A stretch of 64,000 nt of DNA from Streptomyces cinnamoneus (GCF_014650495.1 NZ_BMVB01000013.1:62001-126000); one strand, 5' to 3'. Positions 23,550 to 32,486 are shown, counted from the first letter of the stretch. Numbers and translations: made by a program. The notes: generated from the sequence alone by a model not told the origin.

Positions 23550-25379
23550 TCAGTGGTCCGTTCCCTTGTCCTCGGGCAGCACGAAGCCGTCCTTGACGTC
23601 GTCGAACACCTTCTTGTGCTTGTCCCAGTCCGCCTTGGGCGCCGAGAGGTAGATCGCGTACTCGTTCTGGCCCGGGCGGCCGAACCCCAGGTCCACGGCC
23701 CGGAAATCACGCGCCCGTCCCCGCCAGGAGAACTCCCAGAGCGCGGCCGGCTGCCCCCGGTACTCCGTGCTCTGCATGCGCAGTTGCTTGTAGCCGGGCA
23801 GCTTGCCCTCCGCCACGGACTTGGCCTCGTCGTCCTTCCAGCGCTGGAGGGGGTCGCTGCTCGCGAGGTCGAGGACGGAGATGCGCAGCCCGACCAGTTC
23901 GGTCGGGTCGACGTAGAGGATCTCGCCGCTTTCCTGCAGCCTCTTGCGCTTCCAGCCGTCCGGCACGGGGAAGGAGACGCCCACTTCCTTCTCCTCGGCC
24001 AGGTGGTAACCCTTGGGGAGGGGCGGCGGTTTGTGGGCCGACGGGCTCGGCGCCGACGTCTCCTTCGACGTCGACGGAAGGGGTGCGGCGTTGTCGTCGC
24101 TCTCGTCGCCGCCTTGCGGGAAGAGGACGTACGCGCCGGCCGCCAGCCCCAGCGCGAGGACGGTGCCCACCGCGGTCCAGACCGGCCCCCGGCGGCGCGG
24201 GGCCCTGGGCTCCGCCGCCTCTGCCTTCGCCGCTCCCGCTGCCTTCGCCTCCGGGGCTTCGGCCTGACGGGTCGTGGCCGGGGCCGGGGCGGACGTCGGG
24301 GCCGTTGCCGTTGCCGTTGCCGGGGCCGTTGCCGTGAAGGTGTTCGCGTCGGCGAGCGTCGCGGCGGACTGCGTCACGGGGGCGGCCGGTGCGGCCGCGG
24401 TCGGCGACGTGGCCGAGGGTTCGGCCGAGGTGACGTGCTGCGCGGCGGGCCATCCGGGCGCGACCGGGGCCGGGACGGCCGGTGTCCGCGCGGCGTACGC
24501 GTCCGTGCCCCGCCCTATTTCCGGCTCGCGCAGGATCTGCTCGACGAGCTCGGCCGGCGGGCGCAGCGCCGGGTCCTTGGCCAGCAACGTCTCGACGAGC
24601 CTGGTCAGCTCGCCCGCCCGGCGCGGCGGCTCGAACGGGTCCATGGCGATCGCGTACGCCGTCTCGACCGCGGTGTCCTTGCGGAACGGCGGCCGGCCCT
24701 CCAGGGCCTGGTAGAGCGTGGCGCCCAGCGCCCACAGGTCGGCGGCGGGGCCGGGCTTGGCGCCCTTGACCCGCTCGGGGGCGATGTAGTCGATCGAGCC
24801 GACCATCTCGCCGGTCTTGGTCAGGGTGGAGGTGCCGGTGGACTGGGCGATGCCGAAGTCGGTGAGGACGACGCGGCCGTCGTGGCCGAGCAGGACGTTG
24901 CCGGGCTTGACGTCGCGGTGCAGCACACCGGCCGCGTGAGCCGCGCGCAGCGCCGCGATCATGCCGCGGCCGATGCGGGCGGCCTCCTCCAGGGTGACGG
25001 TGCCGCGCTTGAGCACGTCCCCGAGGGTCGTGGAGGGCACGTACTCCATCACGATGCACGGCAGGCCCTGGTCCTCGACCACGTCGTGGACGACCACCAC
25101 GTTGGGGTGGGTGATGCGGGCCGCGCTGCGGGCTTCGCGGCGGGTGCGCTCGTAGAGGGTGGCGAGCTCGTCCTCCTCCAGGCCCGGGGACACGTGCAGC
25201 TGCTTGACCGCCACCTGACGGCCCAGCAATTCGTCCTCGGCGCGCCAGACGGTGCCCATGCCGCCGCGGCCTATCCGCTCGGCGAGCCGGTATCGCCCCG
25301 CGATGAGCCGACCCGTCCCAGGCACTGCACCGTGCACCGCGCGGCCCTCCGGTTTCCCCGTGTGTGTTCGATCCGCCAC
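23550..25379 (-). CDS. Ser/Thr protein kinase with non-PASTA ectodomain
   Basis: A 609-aa eukaryotic-type kinase. The kinase domain covers about residues 30-285: Gly loop IGRGGMGTVW, VAVKQLH, catalytic loop VLHRDVKPGNVLL, DFGIAQ, and IAPERV. An Ala/Thr/Pro-rich linker follows, then one transmembrane helix (GPVWTAVGTVLALGLAAGAYVLF is the region, about residue 410). The extracellular domain (about 445-600) starts PKGYHLAEEKEVGVSFPVPD and has no PASTA repeats. It resembles those of the kinases at 40779 and 42650. GTG start. It lies 92 bp from the divergent PspC gene. Confidence 0.93.
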   Translation of the reverse strand: MADRTHTGKPEGRAVHGAVPGTGRLIAGRYRLAERIGRGGMGTVWRAEDELLGRQVAVKQLHVSPGLEEDELATLYERTRREARSAARITHPNVVVVHDVVEDQGLPCIVMEYVPSTTLGDVLKRGTVTLEEAARIGRGMIAALRAAHAAGVLHRDVKPGNVLLGHDGRVVLTDFGIAQSTGTSTLTKTGEMVGSIDYIAPERVKGAKPGPAADLWALGATLYQALEGRPPFRKDTAVETAYAIAMDPFEPPRRAGELTRLVETLLAKDPALRPPAELVEQILREPEIGRGTDAYAARTPAVPAPVAPGWPAAQHVTSAEPSATSPTAAAPAAPVTQSAATLADANTFTATAPATATATAPTSAPAPATTRQAEAPEAKAAGAAKAEAAEPRAPRRRGPVWTAVGTVLALGLAAGAYVLFPQGGDESDDNAAPLPSTSKETSAPSPSAHKPPPLPKGYHLAEEKEVGVSFPVPDGWKRKRLQESGEILYVDPTELVGLRISVLDLASSDPLQRWKDDEAKSVAEGKLPGYKQLRMQSTEYRGQPAALWEFSWRGRARDFRAVDLGFGRPGQNEYAIYLSAPKADWDKHKKVFDDVKDGFVLPEDKGTDH

Positions 25380-25471
25380 ACCCTAACCGGCCGGGGGTCA
25401 GGGACGATCTCAGGGAATGTCCAGGGTCGACACGGATGTCGCATGCACGTTCCGGTTGACACCATGTCCCC

Positions 25472-26836
25472 ATGACCGACGCATCGACCGCCGAGCACGA
25501 CGCCCGACCACCGCTGCGGCGCAGCCGCGAGCACAAGATGGTCTCGGGCGTCTGCGGCGGGCTCGGCCGCTGCTTCGACCTGGACCCTGTCATCTTCCGC
25601 GTGGTGCTGGGAGTGCTGGGGGTCACGGGCGGGCTCGGGCTGATCGTGTACGGCTTCGCGTGGCTGCTCATCCCGCTGGAGGGCGAGGAGGAGAACGAGG
25701 GCCGCCGGATGCTGTCGGGCCGCGTCGAGGGGCCGGCGCTCACGGCGGTGCTGTGTGCGCTGGTGGGCTGCGGTCTGTTCCTGTCGATGCTCAACAACAG
25801 CGGCGTGATGGCCTTCGCCCTGATGCTGACGATTGCGATAAGCGGCGCCGCCTACTGGTCGCAGCACCGCGGCGAGGCCGAGGAGGAGGCCGGCGAGCCC
25901 GGGCCCGCCGACGGCCGGGCCGCCGGGCAGCCGCTGCCGTACGCGGCCCACAAACCCCAGAAGACCGTCAGGGCACTCAAGCCGCACAAGGTGGTGGACG
26001 CCCCGCCGGAGACCCAGGCCCCCCCGGCGCCGGGCACCCCCTCGTGGTGGCGCGACCCGGTCAAGGACTCCACGGCCGCAGCCCCTGCCGGCTCTCCCGG
26101 CACCGGCTACTTGTGGGGTCCGGACGACGGCACGTACGTCCCCGGGCCCGTCGGCAGCTCCCGCGCCGCCGCCCGCGTGCCCGCCCGGCCGGCGCCCACC
26201 GGGCGTCAGCTGGGCGGCTGGACGTTCCTGCTGGCCCTCGCAGCCCTCGGCCTGGGCACCGGCCTGACGTGGCACCACCAGCCGCTGAGCACCTCGCTGG
26301 AGACGGGCCTGGCCTGCGCCCTGGGCGTCTTCGGCCTGGGCATCGCGCTCAGTTCGCGCTACGGGCGCACCGGCGGCGGCACCGTCGTCGCCGCCCTGCT
26401 GACCGGCACCCTGCTGACCGGCGCCGCCGCCCTGCCCAAGTCCGTGAGCAACGAGTGGATGCGCACGACCTGGCACCCGTCGAGCACGGCCGAGCTGCGC
26501 CCGCGCTACGAACTGGGCACCGGCGTCGGCGTGCTCGACCTGAGCGGGGTGGCGTGGCCACAGGGCGGCCCGTCCCCCGTCGCCCTGAGCGCCGAGGTCG
26601 GCGCGGGGCAGCTCCGGGTCGTCCTCCCGCAGGACGTGACGGCCGTGCTGGACATCGAGGTCGGCCTGGGAGACATCCAGCTCCCCGGCGAGGGGCGCGA
26701 GGACGTCGACGTCCAGCCCGGGCAGCGCAAGCACCTCACCCTGGACCCATCCGCCGGGCACCCCTCGCACGGCACCCTGCAGATCAAGCTCAAGGCCGGC
26801 ATCGGCCAGGTGGAGGTGGAACGTGCCACGCCATGA
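25472..26836 (+). CDS. PspC domain membrane protein
   Basis: A 454-aa membrane protein. The N-terminal PspC domain starts RSREHKMVSGVCGGLGRCFD. Hydrophobic segments follow (VVLGVLGVTGGLGLIVYGF, ALTAVLCALVGCGLFLSML, FALMLTIAISGAAYW), then a charged loop, further helices around residues 250-320, and a C-terminal domain (GVLDLSGVAWPQGG ... GQVEVERATP) resembling cell-wall-active toast_rack-like folds. It likely belongs to the envelope stress response with the nearby PspC kinase. The last 14 bp overlap the next gene. Confidence 0.88.
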   Translation: MTDASTAEHDARPPLRRSREHKMVSGVCGGLGRCFDLDPVIFRVVLGVLGVTGGLGLIVYGFAWLLIPLEGEEENEGRRMLSGRVEGPALTAVLCALVGCGLFLSMLNNSGVMAFALMLTIAISGAAYWSQHRGEAEEEAGEPGPADGRAAGQPLPYAAHKPQKTVRALKPHKVVDAPPETQAPPAPGTPSWWRDPVKDSTAAAPAGSPGTGYLWGPDDGTYVPGPVGSSRAAARVPARPAPTGRQLGGWTFLLALAALGLGTGLTWHHQPLSTSLETGLACALGVFGLGIALSSRYGRTGGGTVVAALLTGTLLTGAAALPKSVSNEWMRTTWHPSSTAELRPRYELGTGVGVLDLSGVAWPQGGPSPVALSAEVGAGQLRVVLPQDVTAVLDIEVGLGDIQLPGEGREDVDVQPGQRKHLTLDPSAGHPSHGTLQIKLKAGIGQVEVERATP

Positions 26837-27077
26837 ATTCGACCCCGGCAGGCTCGTCCTCGGACTGGTCATGCTCGGCGGCTGCCTGGCCTATCTGGCC
26901 GCCGCCCGCGGCTGGTGGCACTTCCCCTCCTATGTGCTGCTGCCCGTCATGGTGGCCGGCCTCTGTGCGGCCGGTGTGGTCTCCTTCCTCGCCTACGTCC
27001 TGCGCCGGCGCCGCGGCCGCGCCGCCGACCCCGACGACCGCACTGGTCACACCAGCCACACCGGTCACACCAGCTGA
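26823..27077 (+). CDS. Small membrane protein coupled to the PspC gene
   Basis: An 84-aa protein with two transmembrane helices (LVLGLVMLGGCLAYLAAA and SYVLLPVMVAGLCAAGVVSFLAYVL as regions) and an Arg-rich cytoplasmic tail ending in GHTSHTGHTS. It starts at a GTG inside the 3' end of the PspC gene (14-bp overlap), so the two are translationally coupled. No function is recognised. Confidence 0.82.
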   Translation: MPRHEFDPGRLVLGLVMLGGCLAYLAAARGWWHFPSYVLLPVMVAGLCAAGVVSFLAYVLRRRRGRAADPDDRTGHTSHTGHTS

Positions 27078-27078
27078 C

Positions 27079-27139
27079 GCCGTCACGGACGCGCTCCCCC
27101 GCCGTCACGGACGCGCCGCTCCCCCGCCGTCACGGACGC
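27079..27139. repeat. Three-copy direct repeat GCCGTCACGGACGC
   Basis: The 14-mer occurs at 27079-27092, 27101-27114 and 27126-27139, joined by GCTCCCCC-type spacers, in the gap between two convergent genes. The function is unknown; local slippage is likely. Confidence 0.8.
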
Positions 27140-27189
27140 CCGGCACCCGACGCCGTCGCCGCGGGGAGGCCGGCCGCCGTCGGCCGGGG

Positions 27190-27714
27190 TCAGCCGAAGT
27201 GTGCGCCCCGGCCGTGCCGTCGGGCGCGCCCCCGGCGGCGGGCGGACCAGGCCGCGTCCACGGACAACAGCGGCGCACCGGCGATGACCAGTGGCAGCCA
27301 CGCCATCAGGTAGGCCAGGTCGTTGCCGTAGTAGTAGGGCGTGGTGGACCAGCTGACGGTCAGCCACAGGCTGAGCGAGATCAGCGCGCCGCCGGCCGCG
27401 GCGACGCGCGCCCCTATGCCCAGCAGGGTGCCTATGCCCACCGCCAGCTCACCCAGGGCGATGGCGTAGCCGAAGCCGACGGGGCTCTTCAGGGCCAGGT
27501 CCACCAGGCCCGGCACGGCGGCGGTCTCCCGTGCCGAGGCCATCAGCGCCCCGATGGACTCCGGCCCCTGGCTCGCCATGAAGGCCGAGTCGGTGAGCTT
27601 GTCGAGGCCGGCGTAGACGAAGGTGATCCCGAGGAAGAGGCGCAGCGGCAACAGCGCGTACCGCGCCGTGTCCCGCTCCGCGCCCCCGCGACCCGCCCAT
27701 GACCTATCGCTCAC
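27190..27714 (-). CDS. DoxX family membrane protein
   Basis: A 174-aa DoxX-type protein with four membrane helices: LLPLRLFLGITFVYAGLDKL, VGFGYAIALGELAVGIGTLL, ARVAAAGGALISLSLWLTV and LAYLMAWLPLVIAGAPLLSV. The conserved FVYAGLDKL start of the family is present. The GTG at 27714 (MSDRSWAGRGG) has GGGAGG 8 nt upstream. DoxX proteins of actinobacteria are linked to thiol/redox stress at the membrane, but the role here is inference. Confidence 0.88.
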   Translation of the reverse strand: MSDRSWAGRGGAERDTARYALLPLRLFLGITFVYAGLDKLTDSAFMASQGPESIGALMASARETAAVPGLVDLALKSPVGFGYAIALGELAVGIGTLLGIGARVAAAGGALISLSLWLTVSWSTTPYYYGNDLAYLMAWLPLVIAGAPLLSVDAAWSARRRGRARRHGRGAHFG

Positions 27715-27799
27715 GTCGCCGCCTCCCTTGCCTTCCTTCGCCCTCACGCACCGTGACCCTTCGTCTTCCGACCATACGTGCGCGGCGCGGAACGCGTTC

Positions 27800-27849
27800 A
27801 GCCCTGTGGACAACCTCCGCCGCGGCCGGCGGAAGTTGTCCACAGGGCT
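27800..27849. promoter_or_regulatory. 50-bp palindrome carrying two inverted DnaA boxes
   Basis: AGCCCTGTGGACAACCTCCGCC (given here as positions 27800-27821) pairs with 27828-27849 with one mismatch in 22. Each arm holds a perfect Streptomyces DnaA box, TTGTCCACA: on the minus strand at 27805-27813 and on the plus strand at 27836-27844. It lies 23 nt after the L,D-transpeptidase stop, so it could simply be that gene's terminator hairpin. The AT-richer boxes within a GC-rich genome make a DnaA role worth testing. Confidence 0.6.
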
Positions 27850-27871
27850 TGTGGGTGGCGGTGCGGGATGC

Positions 27872-28900
27872 TCAGCGGCCGGTGCGCACGCCCAGGGCAC
27901 TGCCCTTCAGCCACTGCTCCCAGCTGAGGTTCCAGTCGCCGTAACCGTTGCCGAAGTGGTCCATCGGCTTGGGCTTCGTACCACCGCCGACCTGGACGAC
28001 GTCGCCCTTGAGGCTCATGCCGTACAGCCACTTGGCGTCGTCGGTGGACATGCCGATGCAGCCGTGGCTGACGTTCTCCTTGCCGAACGACTCGGCGTTG
28101 TCGGGGGCCGCGTGCACGTATTCGCCGCTGACGGTCTCGCGCATGCTGTAGTCGTACGAGCCGTAGAAGCCGTCGGGGTGGTTGCGCGGGATGCCGATGG
28201 AGAGCGAGTCCATGACGACCCGGCCCTCCTTGGCGAGGATGGTCTTGATGCCCTCGCGGGTGCCGAAGCCCTTGCCCTCGTCGCCGCCGCTGATCGCGAT
28301 GGTGCGCAGGGTCTTGCCGTTGCGGACAACGGTGAGCTTGTGGGTCTTGAGGTCGACGGTGCTGACCATCGAGTCGCCGATGGTGAAGGAGATCGTCCGG
28401 TCCCCGGCGGCGGCGGTACCCGCGGCGAGCTTCACGCCCGCCAGCCGGGCGTCCAGGGTCACCTTGGTACCGGCCGGCCAGAACTTCTCGGGCCGGAAGT
28501 GGACGCGGGTGTCGCCCTTGGACTCGTTCCAGTGCCAGGCCCCGGGGACCTGCGGCGAGGTGGAGACCTTCAGCCGTCCCTCGATGCCGGCGCGCAGCTC
28601 CTCGGCGACCTTCTGCTGCTTGAAGACGATCGCGATGGGCTGGCCGACGCCGACCTTCTCCCCGCCCGCGGGGGCGATCTCGGGCCGTACGGTCCGGGCG
28701 GCGCCGGACAGCATGACGGCCGCCGGGGCCGGCATCTCGGAGACGGGCGCCGGGCTGGACGGCGCCGGGGCCGACGAGCCCCGGGCGGAGGACTTCGCGG
28801 GGCGCTCCTCGGCCTCGGCACCGCCGCCGCACGCCGTGACGGCGAGCCCGGTCAGGGCGAGGGCAGCGGACAGCCCGAGGCAACGGGAGAGGCGGCGCAT
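27872..28900 (-). CDS. L,D-transpeptidase lipoprotein (YkuD domain)
   Basis: A 342-aa lipoprotein that should form 3-3 cross-links in peptidoglycan outside the membrane. The lipobox is LAVTAC with Cys24. Ig-like domains follow (IAPAGGEKVGVGQPIAIVF), then the YkuD domain with the catalytic motif HAAPDNAESF...SHGCIGMS, where the Cys is the nucleophile. ATG 28900 starts MRRLSRCLGLSAALALTG; the longer frame upstream runs through tandem repeats and is not coding. The neighbouring genes are unrelated in function. Confidence 0.93.
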   Translation of the reverse strand: MRRLSRCLGLSAALALTGLAVTACGGGAEAEERPAKSSARGSSAPAPSSPAPVSEMPAPAAVMLSGAARTVRPEIAPAGGEKVGVGQPIAIVFKQQKVAEELRAGIEGRLKVSTSPQVPGAWHWNESKGDTRVHFRPEKFWPAGTKVTLDARLAGVKLAAGTAAAGDRTISFTIGDSMVSTVDLKTHKLTVVRNGKTLRTIAISGGDEGKGFGTREGIKTILAKEGRVVMDSLSIGIPRNHPDGFYGSYDYSMRETVSGEYVHAAPDNAESFGKENVSHGCIGMSTDDAKWLYGMSLKGDVVQVGGGTKPKPMDHFGNGYGDWNLSWEQWLKGSALGVRTGR

Positions 28901-28930
28901 GGTTCTCCTACCGGTTCGTTCTTTGCAGGT

Positions 28931-29008
28931 CCGGACGCCGGGTCCGGACGCCGGATACGGACGCCGGATACGGGCGCCGGATACGGGCGCCGGGCCCGGA
29001 CACCAGGG
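28931..29008. repeat. 13-bp tandem repeat, about six units
   Basis: Units of the form CCGGACGCCGGAT run head to tail at 28931, 28944, 28957, 28970, 28983 and 28996, the last being degenerate. They occupy the 5' untranslated/promoter region of the L,D-transpeptidase gene. Confidence 0.85.
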
Positions 29009-29110
29009 CCGGCCGGCGGGCCCGGACACGACGGAGCCGAGGCGTCGCCGCCTCGGCTACCCACCATCATAGGCAAGGTAAAAGGACCGCAAAGACGCCC
29101 GGAAGAACGA

Positions 29111-29138
29111 GCCACCCCCGCCGCTCGGCGGGGGTGGC
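29111..29138 (-). terminator. Terminator after the class II aldolase gene
   Basis: A perfect 12-bp stem GCCACCCCCGCC/GGCGGGGGTGGC with a GCTC loop lies 50 nt beyond the aldolase stop codon. Confidence 0.8.
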
Positions 29139-29188
29139 AGCGGTGGGTGACGGCGATGGGTGACAGCGGTGATTCCCGCCGTGCGCCG

Positions 29189-29983
29189 TCAGTCCAGGAG
29201 CTCCGGCTCGCTGCGCGTGATCTGCTGGTACAGCGGCTGGTAGTTGATCCACGCCACCAGGTCGTTGCCGAGCTGATCGCGGGTGTGCCCGGCGCTCGCC
29301 GCGTCGATGCGCACGGGCTTGCCGGCCGCCTTGGCGGCCAGCTGCACCTGGCAGGAACGTTCCATCGTGATGAACCACCACGCCGCCGCGTCCACCGAGT
29401 CACCGACGGTCAGCAGCCCGTGGTTGCGCAGGATGACCGCCTTGTGGGGCCCGAGGGCCGTGGCGATGCGCCGCCCCTCCTCCTCGTCCAGGACGACACC
29501 CGTGTAGTCGTCGAAGAGCGCGTGGTCCTCGTAGAAGGCGCACACGTCCTGGGTGATCGGCTCCAGCAGCTCGCCGAGGGCGGCCAGCGCGCGCCCGTAC
29601 GTGGAGTGGCTGTGCGCGGCGGCCACGACGTCGGGGCGGGCCCGGTGGATCTGCGAATGGATCGCGAACGCGGCCTGGTTGACGTGGTAACGGCCCTCGA
29701 CGACCTGTCCCCGGTGGTTGACGAGGAGCAGGTCGGAGACGGTGATGTGCTTGAAGGACATCCCGAAGGGGTTGACCCAGAAGTGATCGGTGAACTCCGG
29801 GTCCCGGGCGGTGATGTGCCCGGCGACGCCCTCCTCGAACCCGAACCGCCCGAAGAGGCGGAGCGCGGCGGCGAGACGTTCCTTGCGGTACCGCCGCTCG
29901 TCCTCGACGGACTCGTGCTTCGGCGGCATGGCGAAGTGGAGCTGGTCGGTGGGTATCGGTTCGGGCGCTTGCGCCTGCGACAT
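29189..29983 (-). CDS. Class II aldolase/adducin family protein
   Basis: A 264-aa zinc-dependent aldolase-family protein. The metal ligands are visible as AAAHSHSTYGRAL (HxH) and the later His in ILRNHGLLTVG. The GHITARDP and FWVNPFGMSF motifs are those of the family, which includes L-fuculose-phosphate and L-ribulose-phosphate enzymes. The substrate cannot be assigned, because no sugar-pathway gene is next to it. It is followed by a strong terminator. Confidence 0.9.
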   Translation of the reverse strand: MSQAQAPEPIPTDQLHFAMPPKHESVEDERRYRKERLAAALRLFGRFGFEEGVAGHITARDPEFTDHFWVNPFGMSFKHITVSDLLLVNHRGQVVEGRYHVNQAAFAIHSQIHRARPDVVAAAHSHSTYGRALAALGELLEPITQDVCAFYEDHALFDDYTGVVLDEEEGRRIATALGPHKAVILRNHGLLTVGDSVDAAAWWFITMERSCQVQLAAKAAGKPVRIDAASAGHTRDQLGNDLVAWINYQPLYQQITRSEPELLD

Positions 29984-30068
29984 GGCGGGGCCTCCTCCGG
30001 TGATCCGTGGCTACGGACCGGAAGTTACCGCCGGGGTAGCGGAGGAGGCCAGGACTACGCGCGGACGT

Positions 30069-30653
30069 CTAGAGCTTGTCGATCTCGGTGAGATCGATGT
30101 CGATGTCGAAGGGGACGGTGAGTTTGAGTGTGTCCCGGTACGTCCCGGTCGGCGTGTATGCGCGCGCCTCCTTGTCCAGCTCGAAGACGTGCACGACCGG
30201 CTGGTGATCGGTGGTCGTCATCTCGACTCGCCAGAAATGCGGGATGCCCGCGCGGGCGTACTTGAACGGCTTGGTCATCTGGTCGCGCGCCTCGGAGTCC
30301 GGGGAGACCACCTCGACCGCGAGCAGTACGTTCTCAACCTGGTAGTACGTCTGCTCCTTGCTGCGAACCGACGCAGCGCGCACGACAGAGACGTCCGGCT
30401 CCGGGCCGTTACGCCTGTCGATCACAACGGTCATCTCCCGCCGGACCCTGAGCTCAGGTGGCACGGTGTGGCGCAGGCCGCTCACCAGCAGATCGATCAC
30501 GATGCTGTGGAAATCCCTCTGCGGACTCACGAAGACCAGGCTCCCGTCGATCAGCTCCGTGTGCGGCGGGAGGTCGGGCAGCGTCAGCAGGTCGTCCACG
30601 GTGTAACCGTCCTGCGGCGGCACCGGCCAGTGGTGCGCGGGCTCAGCGGTCAT
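30069..30653 (-). CDS. Uma2 family endonuclease-like protein
   Basis: A 194-aa protein of the Uma2/DUF820 family with a PD-(D/E)xK-type restriction endonuclease fold. The core motif is visible as PEPDVSVVRA followed by LLAVEVVSPDSEARD (D ... ExV). The start TVDDLLTLPDLPPHTELIDG is typical. ATG 30653 (MTAEPAHHWP) has GGGAGGAACC directly upstream. Many Streptomyces carry dozens of paralogues; their role is unknown. It stands alone between two terminators. Confidence 0.88.
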   Translation of the reverse strand: MTAEPAHHWPVPPQDGYTVDDLLTLPDLPPHTELIDGSLVFVSPQRDFHSIVIDLLVSGLRHTVPPELRVRREMTVVIDRRNGPEPDVSVVRAASVRSKEQTYYQVENVLLAVEVVSPDSEARDQMTKPFKYARAGIPHFWRVEMTTTDHQPVVHVFELDKEARAYTPTGTYRDTLKLTVPFDIDIDLTEIDKL

Positions 30654-30707
30654 GGTTCCTCCCATGGACGGGATTCTCGGCCGTACGGTCAGCGTACCCA
30701 CCGAAAA

Positions 30708-30750
30708 CGCCACCGCCGCCGCTCAAAACGAATGAGCGACGGCGGTGGCG
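30708..30750 (-). terminator. Long hairpin downstream of guaA
   Basis: A 17-bp stem with one mismatch joins 30708-30724 and 30734-30750 around the loop AAAACGAAT. It lies beyond the guaA stop and upstream of the Uma2 start, and is probably the main guaA terminator. Confidence 0.7.
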
Positions 30751-30761
30751 TCCTGACCTGA

Positions 30762-30780
30762 CGGCCCTACGAAAGGGCCG
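30762..30780 (-). terminator. First, small hairpin after guaA
   Basis: CGGCCCT/AGGGCCG with a 5-nt loop lies 6 nt beyond the guaA stop, directly ahead of the larger hairpin. The two form a tandem terminator. Confidence 0.5.
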
Positions 30781-30786
30781 GTGGGA

Positions 30787-32391
30787 TTACTCCCACTCGA
30801 TCGTCCCCGGCGGCTTGCTCGTCACGTCGAGCACCACGCGGTTCACGTCACGCACCTCGTTGGTGATGCGCGTCGAGATCCGCGCCAGCACCTCGTACGG
30901 CATGCGCGTCCAGTCGGCCGTCATGGCGTCCTCGGACGAGACCGGGCGCAGCACGATCGGGTGACCGTACGTGCGGCCGTCGCCCTGGACGCCCACGCTG
31001 CGGACGTCGGCGAGCAGCACGACCGGGCACTGCCAGATCTCGCGGTCCAGGCCGGCGGCGGTGAGCTCCTCGCGGGCGATGGCGTCGGCCTCGCGGAGCA
31101 GGTCCAGGCGCTCCTTGGTGACCTCGCCGACGATGCGGATGCCGAGGCCGGGGCCCGGGAAGGGCTGGCGCTGGACGATCTCGTCCGGCAGGCCGAGCTC
31201 CTGGCCGACCATGCGGACCTCGTCCTTGAAGAGCTGGCGGAGCGGCTCGATGAGCTTGAACTCCAGGTCCTCGGGGAGGCCGCCCACGTTGTGGTGGGAC
31301 TTGATGTTGGCGGTGCCGGTGCCGCCGCCGGACTCGACGACGTCCGGGTAGAGCGTGCCCTGGACCAGGAAGGCGACGTCCTCGCCGCCCGCGCCGGCCT
31401 CGGCCACGATCTCGGCCTGGGCCTGCTCGAAGACGCGGATGAACTCACGGCCGATGATCTTGCGCTTGGTCTCCGGGTCGGAGACGCCGGCGAGCGCGTT
31501 CAGGAAGCGCTCCTGCGCGTCGACGACCTTGAGCTGGACGCCCGTGGCGGCGACGAAGTCCTTCTCGACCTGCTCGGTCTCGCCCTTGCGCATCAGGCCG
31601 TGGTCGACGTAGACGCAGGTCAGCTGGGAGCCGATGGCCTTCTGGACGAGGGCCGCGGCGACCGCGGAGTCCACGCCGCCGGACAGGCCGCAGATCGCGC
31701 GCTTGGTGCCGACCATCTCCTTGATGGCGGCGACCTGCTCCTCGATCACGTTGCCCGTGGTCCAGGTCGGCTCGATGCCCGCGCCGCGGTAGAGGAAGTG
31801 CTCCAGGACCAGCTGGCCGTGCGTGGAGTGCATCACCTCGGGGTGGTACTGCACGCCGTAGAGCTTCTTCTCGTCGTTCTCGAAGGCGGCGACCGGCACG
31901 ACGTCCGTGGACGCGGTGACGGCGAAGCCCTCGGGGGCGGCCGAGCAGGCGTCGCCGTGCGACATCCACACCGACTGCTCCGCCGGCGTGCCCTCGAAGA
32001 GGGTCGAGCCGGTCTTGGAGACGTGCAGCGGCGTACGGCCGTACTCGCGCGCACCGGTGTTGTCCACGGTGCCGCCGAGCGTGGTGGCCATCAGCTGGAA
32101 GCCGTAGCACATGCCGAAGACGGGGACGCCGGACTCGAAGAGGCCGAGGGCGTCGTCCAGGCGCGGGGCGCCCTCCTCGTACACGGACGAGGGGCCACCG
32201 GAGAGGATGATCGCCTTCGGTTTCTTGGCGAGCATCTCGGCGACGGGCATCGTGCTGGGCACGATCTCGCTGTAGACGCGGGCCTCACGGACGCGACGGG
32301 CGATGAGCTGGGCGTACTGCGCACCGAAGTCGACAACGAGCACCGGTTCCGCGGTGTTGTCGTGGACGGCGGCGGGGGGTGCTGCTGACAC
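30787..32391 (-). CDS. guaA: GMP synthase (glutamine-hydrolysing)
   Basis: A 534-aa enzyme that converts XMP to GMP with ATP and glutamine. The class I amidotransferase domain at the N-terminus has the nucleophile in VFGMCYGFQLM. The ATP pyrophosphatase domain follows with the PP-loop GLSGGVDSAVAAALV. The C-terminal dimerisation domain ends SKPPGTIEWE as in all GuaA proteins. A short Ala/Pro-rich N-terminal extension precedes EPVLVVDFGAQYAQLI. It is divergent from the chorismate mutase attenuator region. Confidence 0.98.
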   Translation of the reverse strand: MSAAPPAAVHDNTAEPVLVVDFGAQYAQLIARRVREARVYSEIVPSTMPVAEMLAKKPKAIILSGGPSSVYEEGAPRLDDALGLFESGVPVFGMCYGFQLMATTLGGTVDNTGAREYGRTPLHVSKTGSTLFEGTPAEQSVWMSHGDACSAAPEGFAVTASTDVVPVAAFENDEKKLYGVQYHPEVMHSTHGQLVLEHFLYRGAGIEPTWTTGNVIEEQVAAIKEMVGTKRAICGLSGGVDSAVAAALVQKAIGSQLTCVYVDHGLMRKGETEQVEKDFVAATGVQLKVVDAQERFLNALAGVSDPETKRKIIGREFIRVFEQAQAEIVAEAGAGGEDVAFLVQGTLYPDVVESGGGTGTANIKSHHNVGGLPEDLEFKLIEPLRQLFKDEVRMVGQELGLPDEIVQRQPFPGPGLGIRIVGEVTKERLDLLREADAIAREELTAAGLDREIWQCPVVLLADVRSVGVQGDGRTYGHPIVLRPVSSEDAMTADWTRMPYEVLARISTRITNEVRDVNRVVLDVTSKPPGTIEWE

Positions 32392-32486
32392 GGGAGCGGC
32401 CTTCCGGCGGGGTCGAAGAGGGGGCTGTATTTGTCGATTCTACCGGGGCACGGGTGCTTGCCTTTGTCTCACCATCCGAATCCGCA

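Noticed and set aside
27800..27849. A replication origin at the DnaA-box palindrome
   Set aside because: Streptomyces oriC has many boxes and lies between dnaA and dnaN. Here there is one palindromic pair and none of those genes.
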